From assembly GCA_030452985.1 (NCBI GenBank), contig JAKDLG010000024.1, positions 1 to 41,522 of the forward strand: a DNA stretch of 41,522 nucleotides. Reading direction: 5' to 3'. The position numbers were made by a program, and so were the translations under genes. Below, in pieces: positions 34,383-41,522 of the stretch. This DNA is from Humibacillus sp. (GTDB lineage: Bacteria > Actinomycetota > Actinomycetes > Actinomycetales > Dermatophilaceae). The notes beneath the pieces were generated by a model that saw only the letters and a list, made by a program, of their open reading frames with translations, had not been told where the DNA came from and did not search any database. Within the stretch, counting starts at the first letter, position 1; each line of letters opens with the position of its first letter.

Positions 34383-35321
34383 TCAGCCCGGTGAGATGCC
34401 CCAGGTGCCGGTCCACTCCTCACCAGGAGCGAGGGTCAGCAGCGAGGTGCCGGAGTTGAACGCGTCGGCCGGGCAGGTCATCGGTTCGACGGCGATCCCC
34501 GGCGCGCCCTTGTGCAGCCGGGCGATGTCGGTGAAGACCTGCAACCAGGTGAAGGTCGGCTCGGCCCACAGCGTGGCGCTCCGGTCGGCGGCCGCCACGG
34601 TGACCCGCCACATGCCGTCGGTGTCGGCGCTGACCTCGGTGTAGGCGGTGTCGAGATCGGTGCTGCCCACCGGGCGCACCTCGCGGAAGTCGTAGTCGGT
34701 GCCCTCCACCGGCAGGGTCGCGGCCGGCAACGACCGTTCGTCGACCTCGACCCGCTGCCGCGCCGGCACGGTGAGCGTGACGTCGGACAGCTCCGTGTCG
34801 CCGATGGCCAGGTAGGGATGGGCCCCGTAGCCGAACGGCGCGGCGGTGGCGCCGACGTTGCGGGCCGCCGCAGTGACCACCAGGCCGGAGTCGTCGAGCA
34901 GATAGGTGGTGTGCAGGTCGAGGTGGTGGGGCCAGCCCGGCTGCGGGTGCAGGCGGTAACCGACCGTCACGGCCGAGTCGGAGTGTTCGACCCGCTCCCA
35001 CAGGGCCCAGCGCACGAGCCCGTGGCTGGCGTTGCCCAACGGCACTTCGGTGAGCGGCAGCTGCTGCGGTGTGGCATCACCCCAGCAGTAGCGGCCGTCG
35101 CGGATGCGGTTCGGCCATGGCATGAGCTGCTGGCCGCGGCCCGACTGGCAGGGCTCGTCGACGTCGTAGCCGGCCACGATGTCGACCCCGTCGTGGGTCA
35201 GCAGACGCAACCCGCCCCCGACCTCGACGATGGTCGCCTCGTAGCCGCGGTGGGCGATGGTCCACTGCTGTCCGGTGGGGCTCGGTGCCTGCTGCGACGG
35301 GTCTGCCGTGAGCGCGCTCAT
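34383..35321 (-). CDS. Aldose 1-epimerase family protein
   Basis: A 312-residue galactose-mutarotase-like protein. MPWPNRIRDGRYCW (68-81) supplies the substrate-binding Asn-Arg, NASHG the first His (H100), GYGAHPYL the second (H168), and GIAVEPMTCPADAFNSG the catalytic Glu (E279). All catalytic residues of the GalM fold are present. It probably interconverts alpha and beta anomers of a hexose or sugar phosphate. The protein is cytosolic and its gene stands alone behind the divergent Helicase_C_3 gene. Confidence 0.9.
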   Translation of the reverse strand: MSALTADPSQQAPSPTGQQWTIAHRGYEATIVEVGGGLRLLTHDGVDIVAGYDVDEPCQSGRGQQLMPWPNRIRDGRYCWGDATPQQLPLTEVPLGNASHGLVRWALWERVEHSDSAVTVGYRLHPQPGWPHHLDLHTTYLLDDSGLVVTAAARNVGATAAPFGYGAHPYLAIGDTELSDVTLTVPARQRVEVDERSLPAATLPVEGTDYDFREVRPVGSTDLDTAYTEVSADTDGMWRVTVAAADRSATLWAEPTFTWLQVFTDIARLHKGAPGIAVEPMTCPADAFNSGTSLLTLAPGEEWTGTWGISPG

Positions 35322-35374
35322 GCGTCAACCGTAGTGGCCCGACCACGCACGCAGGCGGGCATAAGGTTGTCAGG

Positions 35375-37789
35375 ATGCCCACTCCGCGCCGCAGCCTTGC
35401 TGACGACATTCGCGGCCGTAGCGACTCCGAGCTCATCGACCTCGTTCTCGCGCGGCCCGACCTCGCGCGCCCCGCGCCGGCCGACCTCACCAGCCTCGCG
35501 GCTCGCGCCAGCACCCGGGCGAGCGTGCAACGGGCGGTCGAGGCGCTCGACCGCGGCCACCTGCAGGTGCTCGAGGCACTCGTCGTCGACGGTGGCGACC
35601 CAGGCGACCTGGGCGACCCAGGCGACCCAGGCGACCCACCCCGCGCCGAGTCGCCGTCGAGCAGTGCGGATGCCGTGAGCCGCGACGGCGAGCGACTGTT
35701 CACGCTGCTGGGGGCCCCGACCAAGGGCGAGCGCGCCGTGGTCATGGCCCTGGTCGACGACCTGTGGCGCGTCGGCCTGCTCTGGCGCGGCGACCACCGG
35801 GACCACCATGTCGTGCGTACCGTTCCCGAGGTGCTCGGGCCCACCGTGGCTGGGCTCGGGGCGCCGATCGACGAGCTGCGCCCCTCCCTGACACCTCGGC
35901 ATCGCGATGCCGAAGCCCTCCGAGCGACCATCGACGCCGCCCCCGCCCCGTCCCGAGCCATGCTCGAGAAGATGACGTGGGGACCGGCGCTCGGGGTGCT
36001 GCCGCCGGAGCGGGCCGGTACGACCACGGCCCGCTGGCTGCTCGAGAACCACCTCCTCGTGCCGGTGGCGGCCGACCGGGTGGCCTTGCCACGAGAGGTC
36101 GGTCTGGCCCTGCGCTCCGGTCGGCTGCACCGCGAGACGACGCTCCTTGCGCCCGACGTCACGACGCGCCCGGTGTCGCTCGTCGACGCCGTGGCCGGTG
36201 GGTCTGCCAGCGAGCTGCTCACCCACCTCGACGAGCTGGCTGCGGTCTGGGGGGCCGAGCCGCCTCGGGCCGTGCGTACCGGTGGCTTGTCCGTGCGCGA
36301 CCTCAAGGGCACCGCCACGGCGCTCGACCTCGATGTCGACCGGGCGGCGTTCGTCATCGAGATCGCCTACGCGGCTCGGCTGGTGGCCGACGACGGGGAG
36401 GTCGTGCCGGTCTGGGCTCCGACGTCAGAGGTCGACGACTGGTCGACGACCGAGGCCGGCCACCGTTGGGCACCGCTCGCCCTCGGGTGGGCCCGCTCGA
36501 CCAGAGCCCCGCACCTCGTGGGCCGCAAGGTGGGCTCCGGGTCGTCGGCGGCCAACGCGCTCGGCCCCGACGTGCAGTGGCCGGCCATCCGCGGCATCCG
36601 CCGGGAGGTGCTGCACGAGCTCGCCGCGCTCGAACCCGGCCAGGCTCCTGACCCCGACGCGCTGCGCGAACGACTGTTGTGGCGTCGACCGCTGCGACCG
36701 GCATCCGTGCTCTCCGACGCCCTGGATGCCGTGCTGCGCGAGGCTGAGTGGCTGGGCGTGACCGGTCGTGGGGCCCTCTCGGCGCCCGGGCGGGCACTGT
36801 CGGCCGCTCTGCCCGGCCCCACGTCACCCCGAGCCCGAGCGGTCACCTCCGGCGGCTCGCCAGACGGCGCCGCCCAGGCCGTGGCGGCAGCCATGTCGGC
36901 CCACCTGCCGGCACCGGTCGACCACGTGCTCGTGCAGGCCGACCTCACCGCAGTCGCGCCCGGGCCGCTCGAGGGGAGCCTCGCCTCGTTCATGCGGCTG
37001 GCCGCCGACGTCGAGTCGCGCGGTGGCGCCACGGTCTACCGCTTCACGCCCGCCTCGGTGCGGCGCGCCCTCGACGCGGGGTGGACCGCAGCCGAGTTCG
37101 TCGACACGGTGCGACGCTCGAGCCGCACACCGCTGCCGCAGCCCTTCGAGTACCTCGTGTCCGACGTCGCTCGCAAGCACGGTCAGACCCGCATCGGTGG
37201 GGCGTCCGCCTATGTGCGCAGCGACGACGAGTCGGTGCTCGAGACGATGCTGGCCGCCCGCGAGCTCGCACCCCTGCAGCTGCGCCGACTGGCTCCGACC
37301 GTGCTGGTCTCGGGCGCCGATCCGCGGGTTCTCGTGGAGCTGTTGCGCGACCACGGTTTCGCGCCCATCCAGGAGGGCCAGGACGGCACGGTGGTGCACG
37401 CCGAGGCCCCTCGCCGGCGAGCGGGCGCGCGGCGCCGAGCCGCGCCTCCCGCCGTGTCTCCCGTCGATGCCGACTTCACCACGACGCTCGTCGCCGGGTT
37501 GCGCGCCGCCGAGGCGAGCGCCGACGAGCGTCGCGCCGTGGAGGAGACCCGAGCCGGGCCGCGGATCCCCACGACCGACCCGATCGTGACCCTGTCGTTG
37601 CTGCGTGACGCGGTCGCCGAGCGTCACGGAGTCTGGATCGGGGTGTCCGATCAGGGAGGTGGGGTGGCCCGCCACCTGATCCACCCGCACCGCGTCGACG
37701 GTGGTCGCGTGTGGGCCATCGACGAGGGTGGGCACGAGAAGTCGTACTCCGTGCACCGCATCACCGGCGCCACCCTCGAGACCCCCTGA
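35375..37789 (+). CDS. Helicase_C_3 / XPB-N-like domain protein (DNA repair associated)
   Basis: An 804-residue protein with no Walker motifs. The N-terminus (about 1-70) shows a helical segment SLADDIRGRSDSELIDLVLA. Residues about 72-90 are a Gly/Asp/Pro repeat (DPGDLGDPGDPGDP) encoded by 9-bp units. The C-terminal half contains VDHVLVQADLTAVAPGPLEG and TVYRFTPASVRRALDAGWTA, typical of the Helicase_C_3 (PF13625) family, which also resembles the N-terminal domain of XPB. The XPB helicase lies 1.2 kb downstream. TAAGGT (35362-35367) ends 7 bases before the ATG, so translation may be leaderless. Confidence 0.8.
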   Translation: MPTPRRSLADDIRGRSDSELIDLVLARPDLARPAPADLTSLAARASTRASVQRAVEALDRGHLQVLEALVVDGGDPGDLGDPGDPGDPPRAESPSSSADAVSRDGERLFTLLGAPTKGERAVVMALVDDLWRVGLLWRGDHRDHHVVRTVPEVLGPTVAGLGAPIDELRPSLTPRHRDAEALRATIDAAPAPSRAMLEKMTWGPALGVLPPERAGTTTARWLLENHLLVPVAADRVALPREVGLALRSGRLHRETTLLAPDVTTRPVSLVDAVAGGSASELLTHLDELAAVWGAEPPRAVRTGGLSVRDLKGTATALDLDVDRAAFVIEIAYAARLVADDGEVVPVWAPTSEVDDWSTTEAGHRWAPLALGWARSTRAPHLVGRKVGSGSSAANALGPDVQWPAIRGIRREVLHELAALEPGQAPDPDALRERLLWRRPLRPASVLSDALDAVLREAEWLGVTGRGALSAPGRALSAALPGPTSPRARAVTSGGSPDGAAQAVAAAMSAHLPAPVDHVLVQADLTAVAPGPLEGSLASFMRLAADVESRGGATVYRFTPASVRRALDAGWTAAEFVDTVRRSSRTPLPQPFEYLVSDVARKHGQTRIGGASAYVRSDDESVLETMLAARELAPLQLRRLAPTVLVSGADPRVLVELLRDHGFAPIQEGQDGTVVHAEAPRRRAGARRRAAPPAVSPVDADFTTTLVAGLRAAEASADERRAVEETRAGPRIPTTDPIVTLSLLRDAVAERHGVWIGVSDQGGGVARHLIHPHRVDGGRVWAIDEGGHEKSYSVHRITGATLETP

Positions 37790-37795
37790 CCGGCA

Positions 37796-37904
37796 CCGTC
37801 GAGAGGGCAGTTGGTGTCGCCTCACACGACACCAACTGCCCTTTCGACGGTTCCAGACCGTCGAAAGGACGTTTCGTGCGACACGAACCGTCCTTTCGAC
37901 GGTT
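37796..37904. terminator. Composite palindromic element between convergent genes
   Basis: Two long hairpins stand side by side: 37796-37850 (about 24 bp, 7-base loop) and 37857-37904 (about 20 bp, 3-base loop). Their arms share the core CCGTCGAAAGG, present as four alternately inverted copies near 37796, 37840, 37858 and 37890. The inner two can also pair with each other, so alternative folds exist. It separates the helicase-associated gene and HMG-CoA lyase and likely terminates both; the doubled structure is more than a simple terminator needs. Confidence 0.8.
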
Positions 37905-37909
37905 GGGGG

Positions 37910-38839
37910 TCAGGGGGTGAGGGCGCGGACGACGTTGCTCGGGCTGGGCCGACCCAGCTGCTGCGCCATCCAGGCGCTGGTCTCGACGAGGGCCTCGAGG
38001 TCGACGCCCGTGCGCACGCCCGCACCCTGCAGGGCCCACACGAGGTCTTCGGTGGCGAGGTTGCCGGTGGCCGACTTCGCGTAGGGGCAGCCGCCGAGGC
38101 CACCGGCCGCGGCGTCGACGACGGTGACGCCGTCGCGCAGGGCCGCCATCGTGTTGGCGAGCGCCTGACCGTAGGTGTCGTGGAAGTGCACCGCGATGCG
38201 GTCAGCGCCGATGCCGCGAGCCGCGAGCGCCTCGAGCAGCCGGTGCACGTGCCCGGTCGTGCCGACCCCGATCGTGTCGCCGAGGCTGAGCTCGTCACAG
38301 CCGAGACCCATCAGCCGCTCGGCGACGTCGACGACCTGATCGATCGGCACCGGCCCCTCCCACGGGTCGCCGAAGCACATCGACACGTAGGCGCGCACCC
38401 AGCGGCCGGCCTCCGCGGCCCGGGTCACGACGGGCTCGAACATGGCGTACTGCTCGGCGATCGAGCGGTTGAGGTTCTTCTGCGCGAAGGTCTCCGTGGC
38501 CGAGCCGAAGATCGCGATCGCTTGCACGCCCAGCTCCTCCGCCCGGTCGAGGCCCCTGGCGTTGGGCACCAGCACCGGCCGGCGCCGACCCACCCCCGCA
38601 GCGCCGAGCGCGCCGAGCACCTGCTCGGCGTCGCCCATCTGCGGCACCCACCTCGCGGGCACGAACGAGGTGGTCTCGATGGTGGCGAGCCCAGCGGCAT
38701 CCAGTCGCCGGATGAACTCCACCTTCGCGGCGGTGGGCACGACCGTCTTCTCGTTCTGCAGCCCGTCGCGCGGGCCTACCTCGTAGATGGTCACCTCCGG
38801 CGGCAGCCCGGATGCCGTCTCGACCTGTGGCGCTCGCAT
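37910..38839 (-). CDS. mvaB: Hydroxymethylglutaryl-CoA lyase
   Basis: A 309-residue HMGL-like TIM barrel. It starts with YEVGPRDGLQNEKTVVPT, the metal-binding signature. SLGDTIGVGTTG and VHFHDTYGQALAN supply ligands (two His), and GGLGGCPYAKSATGNLATED carries the catalytic Cys251. The enzyme cleaves HMG-CoA to acetoacetate and acetyl-CoA, the last step of leucine breakdown. It is the only leucine-pathway gene visible here. It is followed by the composite palindrome. Confidence 0.93.
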   Translation of the reverse strand: MRAPQVETASGLPPEVTIYEVGPRDGLQNEKTVVPTAAKVEFIRRLDAAGLATIETTSFVPARWVPQMGDAEQVLGALGAAGVGRRRPVLVPNARGLDRAEELGVQAIAIFGSATETFAQKNLNRSIAEQYAMFEPVVTRAAEAGRWVRAYVSMCFGDPWEGPVPIDQVVDVAERLMGLGCDELSLGDTIGVGTTGHVHRLLEALAARGIGADRIAVHFHDTYGQALANTMAALRDGVTVVDAAAGGLGGCPYAKSATGNLATEDLVWALQGAGVRTGVDLEALVETSAWMAQQLGRPSPSNVVRALTP

Positions 38840-38894
38840 CCACCCATACTGTCACCACCCTCACCCACCCCCGGCGTGTCTCTGTCGGGGGGTA

Positions 38895-38916
38895 CTCGGG
38901 GGGCTGGCCCCCCGAG
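38895..38916. repeat. GC-rich 10-bp palindrome ahead of the XPB helicase gene
   Basis: CTCGGGGGGC (38895-38904) pairs perfectly with GCCCCCCGAG (38907-38916) with only two bases between. It lies 42 bases before the start codon, between the divergent mvaB and XPB genes. It could be an operator or an attenuator-like leader hairpin. Confidence 0.55.
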
Positions 38917-38958
38917 GGTCGGAATACATCGAACCGGAAGGGCGGTTGTGCCAACACG

Positions 38959-40620
38959 ATGACTGACGGACCCCTGATCGTGCAGAGCGACAAGACCCTC
39001 CTCCTCGAGGTCGACCACCCGGATGCCGAAGCAGCCCGACGTGCGATTGCCCCGTTCGCCGAGCTGGAGCGTGCCCCGGAGCACATTCACACCTACCGAA
39101 TCACCCCGCTCGGGCTGTGGAACGCCCGCGCGGCCGGCCACGACGCCGAGGGGGTCGTCGACGCCCTCATCACCTACAGCCGGTACGCCGTGCCGAATGC
39201 GCTGCTCGTCGACGTGGCCGACACGATGGCCCGCTACGGGCGCCTGACCCTCGAGAAGGAGGGTTTCGCCGACAGTGTTGACGGCACAGGGGGCACTCAG
39301 CTGGTTCTGCGCACCACCGATCGCCCGGTGCTCGAGGAGGTGCTGCGGCACAAGAAGATCAAACCGCTGACCGGCGAGCGTATCGACGACCTCGCGGTCG
39401 TCGTGCACCCGAGCGAACGCGGCAGCCTCAAGCAGGAGCTGCTCAAGGTCGGCTGGCCGGCCGAAGACCTGGCCGGGTACGTCGACGGTGAGGCCCACCC
39501 GATCGAGCTCAACCTGGCCGACTGGCACCTGCGGCCCTACCAGCAGCAGGCCGTCGACGGGTTCTGGCACGGCGGTTCCGGTGTCGTGGTGCTGCCCTGC
39601 GGGGCGGGCAAGACCCTCGTCGGCGCCGGCGCGATGGCGGCCGCCAAGGCGACGACGCTGATCCTGGTCACCAACACGGTGAGCGCGCGGCAGTGGCGCG
39701 ACGAGCTGCTGCGCCGCACCTCGCTCACCGACGACGAGATCGGCGAGTACTCGGGGGCCCGCAAGGAGATCCGCCCGGTGACCATCGCCACCTACCAGGT
39801 GCTGACGACGAGGCGCAAGGGCGTCTACACCCACCTGGGGCTGCTCGACGCCAAGGACTGGGGCCTGATCGTCTACGACGAGGTGCACCTGCTGCCGGCC
39901 CCCATCTTCCGGATGACGGCCGACCTGCAGGCCCGCCGACGTCTCGGTCTGACCGCCACCCTCGTGCGTGAGGACGGGCACGAGGCCGATGTCTTCAGCC
40001 TCATCGGGCCGAAGCGGTTCGACGCTCCGTGGAAGGACATCGAGGCCCAGGGCTACATCGCACCCGCCGACTGCGTCGAGGTGCGCGTGAGCCTGCCCGG
40101 CGGTCAACGGATGACGTATGCCACCGCCGAGCCGGAAGACCGCTACCGCCTGGCGAGCTGCTCCGACGCGAAGCTGCCCGTGGTGCAACAGCTGGTCGAG
40201 CGGCACCGAGGCGAGCCGACGCTCGTGATCGGGCAGTACCTCGACCAGCTGCACGAGCTCGCCGAGCTGCTGGAGGCCGACGTGATCACCGGGGAGACGC
40301 CGGTCAAGGAACGGCAGCGACTTTACGACGCCTTCCGCACCGGCGAGGTCAGCACGCTGGTCGTCAGCAAGGTGGCGAACTTCTCCATCGACCTGCCCGA
40401 GGCGAGCGTCGCGATCCAGGTGTCGGGCACCTTCGGGTCACGCCAGGAGGAGGCCCAACGCCTCGGCCGGGTGCTGCGGCCCAAGGGCGACGGGCGCACC
40501 GCGCACTTCTACACGATCGTCAGCCGCGACACCGTCGACGCCGACTTCGCCGCTCACCGTCAGCGCTTCCTGGCCGAGCAGGGCTACTCCTACAGGATCG
40601 TCGACGCCGACGACCTGTAG
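38959..40620 (+). CDS. XPB-type DNA repair helicase
   Basis: A 553-residue superfamily 2 helicase of the bacterial XPB group. The Walker A motif PCGAGKT is at 213-219, the DEVH box at 307-310, SAT-like TATLVRE follows, and the C-terminal RecA domain shows GQYLDQLHELAELL, SKVANFSIDLPEASVAIQVS and QRLGRVLRPK. The first about 170 residues form the XPB N-terminal domains. In mycobacteria XPB unwinds 3'-5' and acts in nucleotide excision repair. ATG 38959 gives the normal length; a GGAAGG site lies farther upstream than usual. Confidence 0.93.
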   Translation: MTDGPLIVQSDKTLLLEVDHPDAEAARRAIAPFAELERAPEHIHTYRITPLGLWNARAAGHDAEGVVDALITYSRYAVPNALLVDVADTMARYGRLTLEKEGFADSVDGTGGTQLVLRTTDRPVLEEVLRHKKIKPLTGERIDDLAVVVHPSERGSLKQELLKVGWPAEDLAGYVDGEAHPIELNLADWHLRPYQQQAVDGFWHGGSGVVVLPCGAGKTLVGAGAMAAAKATTLILVTNTVSARQWRDELLRRTSLTDDEIGEYSGARKEIRPVTIATYQVLTTRRKGVYTHLGLLDAKDWGLIVYDEVHLLPAPIFRMTADLQARRRLGLTATLVREDGHEADVFSLIGPKRFDAPWKDIEAQGYIAPADCVEVRVSLPGGQRMTYATAEPEDRYRLASCSDAKLPVVQQLVERHRGEPTLVIGQYLDQLHELAELLEADVITGETPVKERQRLYDAFRTGEVSTLVVSKVANFSIDLPEASVAIQVSGTFGSRQEEAQRLGRVLRPKGDGRTAHFYTIVSRDTVDADFAAHRQRFLAEQGYSYRIVDADDL

Positions 40621-40650
40621 CACCCGACCAGGCCGTCGTTCCCGCCCGCA

Positions 40651-40674
40651 TTAGGTGAGTGAAGCCTTGCCTAA
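40651..40674. promoter_or_regulatory. IdeR/DtxR iron-box-like operator
   Basis: TTAGGT (40651-40656) and CCTAA (40670-40674) frame AGTGAAGCCTTGCCTAA, closely resembling iron-box halves (consensus TTAGGTTAGGCTAACCTAA). By eye each of two overlapping 19-base windows matches about 12 positions. The site lies in the promoter region of the next gene and IdeR is encoded in this window. Confidence 0.55.
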
Positions 40675-40688
40675 TTAGCATCGTCGTC

Positions 40689-40880
40689 GTGAGCAAGCTC
40701 AAGGCCAAGGACCTCACGGCGAAGAAGATCGCGAAGATCAAGCCGAAGGCCAAGTGCTGCAAGAAGAGCACTCGGTGCATCAAGTGCCCCGTGGTGCTCC
40801 ACCGACTCGGCAAGCAGGAGTGCGAGTCGATGTGCAAGCGCGACTTCCAGAAGGTTCTCGACAAGGCCCGCAAGCGCTGA
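40689..40880 (+). CDS. Small Cys/Lys-rich protein, probably metal-binding
   Basis: A 63-residue protein with six cysteines (23, 24, 30, 33, 45, 49) and about 17 lysines. The cysteine pattern CCxxxxxCxxC followed by CxxxC suggests a metal or iron-sulfur site. A lysine-rich N-terminus (KLKAKDLTAKKIAKIK) and C-terminus (DFQKVLDKARKR) would favour nucleic-acid binding. GTG 40689 is 11 bases after TAATTA (40672-40677), with no Shine-Dalgarno, so the transcript may be nearly leaderless. An iron-box-like operator covers the promoter, so iron-dependent control by IdeR is likely. I recall related short proteins in actinobacteria but no function. Confidence 0.7.
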   Translation: MSKLKAKDLTAKKIAKIKPKAKCCKKSTRCIKCPVVLHRLGKQECESMCKRDFQKVLDKARKR

Positions 40881-40943
40881 ACCGGCCGTGATCGAGCGCT
40901 CGGCAGGTCGTCCTCTGGCGTGGAGGCAGGTTGCGGGGGATAC

Positions 40944-40965
40944 TCAGGGAACTCCCAGCCAACAC
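40944..40965. promoter_or_regulatory. Direct repeat, candidate OmpR-type binding site
   Basis: Two adjacent 11-base units, CTCAGGGAACT-like and CCCAGCCAACA, share the pattern CxCAGxxAAC. The period of 11 bases suits OmpR-family dimers. It is 17 bases before the response-regulator start and just after a GATACT -10-like element (about 40939-40944), so autoregulation is plausible. Confidence 0.35.
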
Positions 40966-40981
40966 GCCGAGACTCATCCAC

Positions 40982-41522
40982 GTGGAGACCCAGACGCCAG
41001 AGGCAAAGCTGCTTGTCGTCGAGGACGAGCCCAACATCCGCGAACTGCTCGCGACCTCCCTCCGGTTCGCCGGTTTCGAGGTCGAGACGGCGGGCGACGG
41101 CGCCTCGGCCCTGGCGATGGCAGAGATCTCCGAGCCCGACCTCGTCGTGCTCGACGTGATGCTGCCCGACGTCGACGGCTTCGAGGTGACCCGCCGGCTT
41201 CGCGACCGAGGTCGACAGCAACCGATCGTCTTCGTGACGGCGCGCGACGCGACCGGCGACAAGATCCAGGGCCTCACGGTCGGGGGCGACGACTACGTGA
41301 CGAAGCCGTTCAGCCTGGAAGAGGTCATCGCCCGCATCCGGGCGGTGCTGCGCCGCACCCGGGGCGCCATCGACGACGGAGCCGTGCTGCGTTTCCTCGA
41401 CCTCGAGCTCAACGAGGACTCGCACGAGGTGCGCCGCGGCCGGCGGGTCATCGACCTCTCGCCGACCGAGTTCAAGCTGCTGCGCTACCTGCTGCTCAAC
41501 CCCAACCGGGTGCTGTCGAAGC
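40982..41522 (+). CDS. OmpR/MprA-type response regulator (3' truncated)
   Basis: Starts at GTG 40982 and runs off the window after 180 codons. The receiver domain has acidic pocket D15/E16, phosphoacceptor D58 (VVLDVMLPD), T86 and K108 (VTKPF). The DNA-binding domain begins with VLRFLDLELNEDSHEV and LSPTEFKLLRYLLLNPNRVLSK, the OmpR winged helix. The sensor kinase presumably lies beyond the edge. It resembles MprA/TrcR-like regulators of envelope stress in actinobacteria. The start fits an upstream -10 and a probable autoregulatory direct repeat. Confidence 0.9.
   Translation, partial: METQTPEAKLLVVEDEPNIRELLATSLRFAGFEVETAGDGASALAMAEISEPDLVVLDVMLPDVDGFEVTRRLRDRGRQQPIVFVTARDATGDKIQGLTVGGDDYVTKPFSLEEVIARIRAVLRRTRGAIDDGAVLRFLDLELNEDSHEVRRGRRVIDLSPTEFKLLRYLLLNPNRVLSK

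Overview
The window is high-GC DNA (my estimate is about 70 %) with short gene gaps, many GTG starts, ATGA/GTGA stop-start overlaps and several probable leaderless genes. The gene content is actinobacterial: IdeR, an XPB-type helicase beside a Helicase_C_3 protein, DUF2530, DUF3027, a multi-copy Asp23 cluster and an NlpC/P60 gene behind a c-di-AMP riboswitch. I infer a Micrococcales actinobacterium, perhaps near Intrasporangiaceae/Dermatophilaceae. That placement rests on gene content alone. I saw no rRNA, tRNA, transposase, integrase or CRISPR array.

Layout. (1) 1-3582: loosely packed single genes, two of them nucleoside-deoxyribosyltransferase-like, plus a chloramphenicol-phosphotransferase-like kinase, a VOC protein and an APH-like kinase; this looks accessory. 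(2) 3583-12157: a catabolic block with a fused alpha/beta 2-oxoacid dehydrogenase E1, a DAO-type FAD oxidoreductase, an ALDH7-type semialdehyde dehydrogenase, an APC amino-acid permease and a PYROXD2-like oxidoreductase; it fits amino-acid, possibly lysine/pipecolate, breakdown. (3) 12325-16766: a tightly coupled envelope-stress cluster of Asp23-type proteins, DUF2273, DUF6286-like and AmaP-like membrane proteins, an ECF sigma factor, and directly behind it a protein with an anti-sigma zinc motif (HxxxCxxC) fused to an Asp23 domain. (4) 17211-20400: a MacB-like ABC exporter whose permease carries a frameshift. (5) 20640-28519: hydrolase, FrnE-like DsbA, riboswitch-controlled NlpC/P60 hydrolase, ideR, a 12-codon mini-transcription unit, pdxH, a small conserved-looking protein, a pentapeptide-repeat protein, serC and a shortened ferritin. 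(6) 28616-30500: a MarR/MFS efflux operon ending in a 29-residue membrane peptide, followed by a 51-bp tandem repeat. (7) 30824-35321: NCS2 purine permease, DUF2530, DUF3027, cold-shock protein, aldose epimerase. (8) 35375-41522: Helicase_C_3 protein, HMG-CoA lyase, XPB helicase, an iron-box-preceded Cys/Lys-rich small protein, and the start of an OmpR-type response regulator.

The most interesting points are the sigma / zinc-Asp23 anti-sigma pair within an Asp23 operon, the complete 12-codon transcription unit beside ideR/pdxH, the Cys/Lys-rich mini-protein under a probable IdeR operator, the ferritin that appears to lack its two middle helices, and a strongly over-represented octamer GGATGCCG. 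All assignments come from reading the sequence and from memory of protein families; no database search was run.
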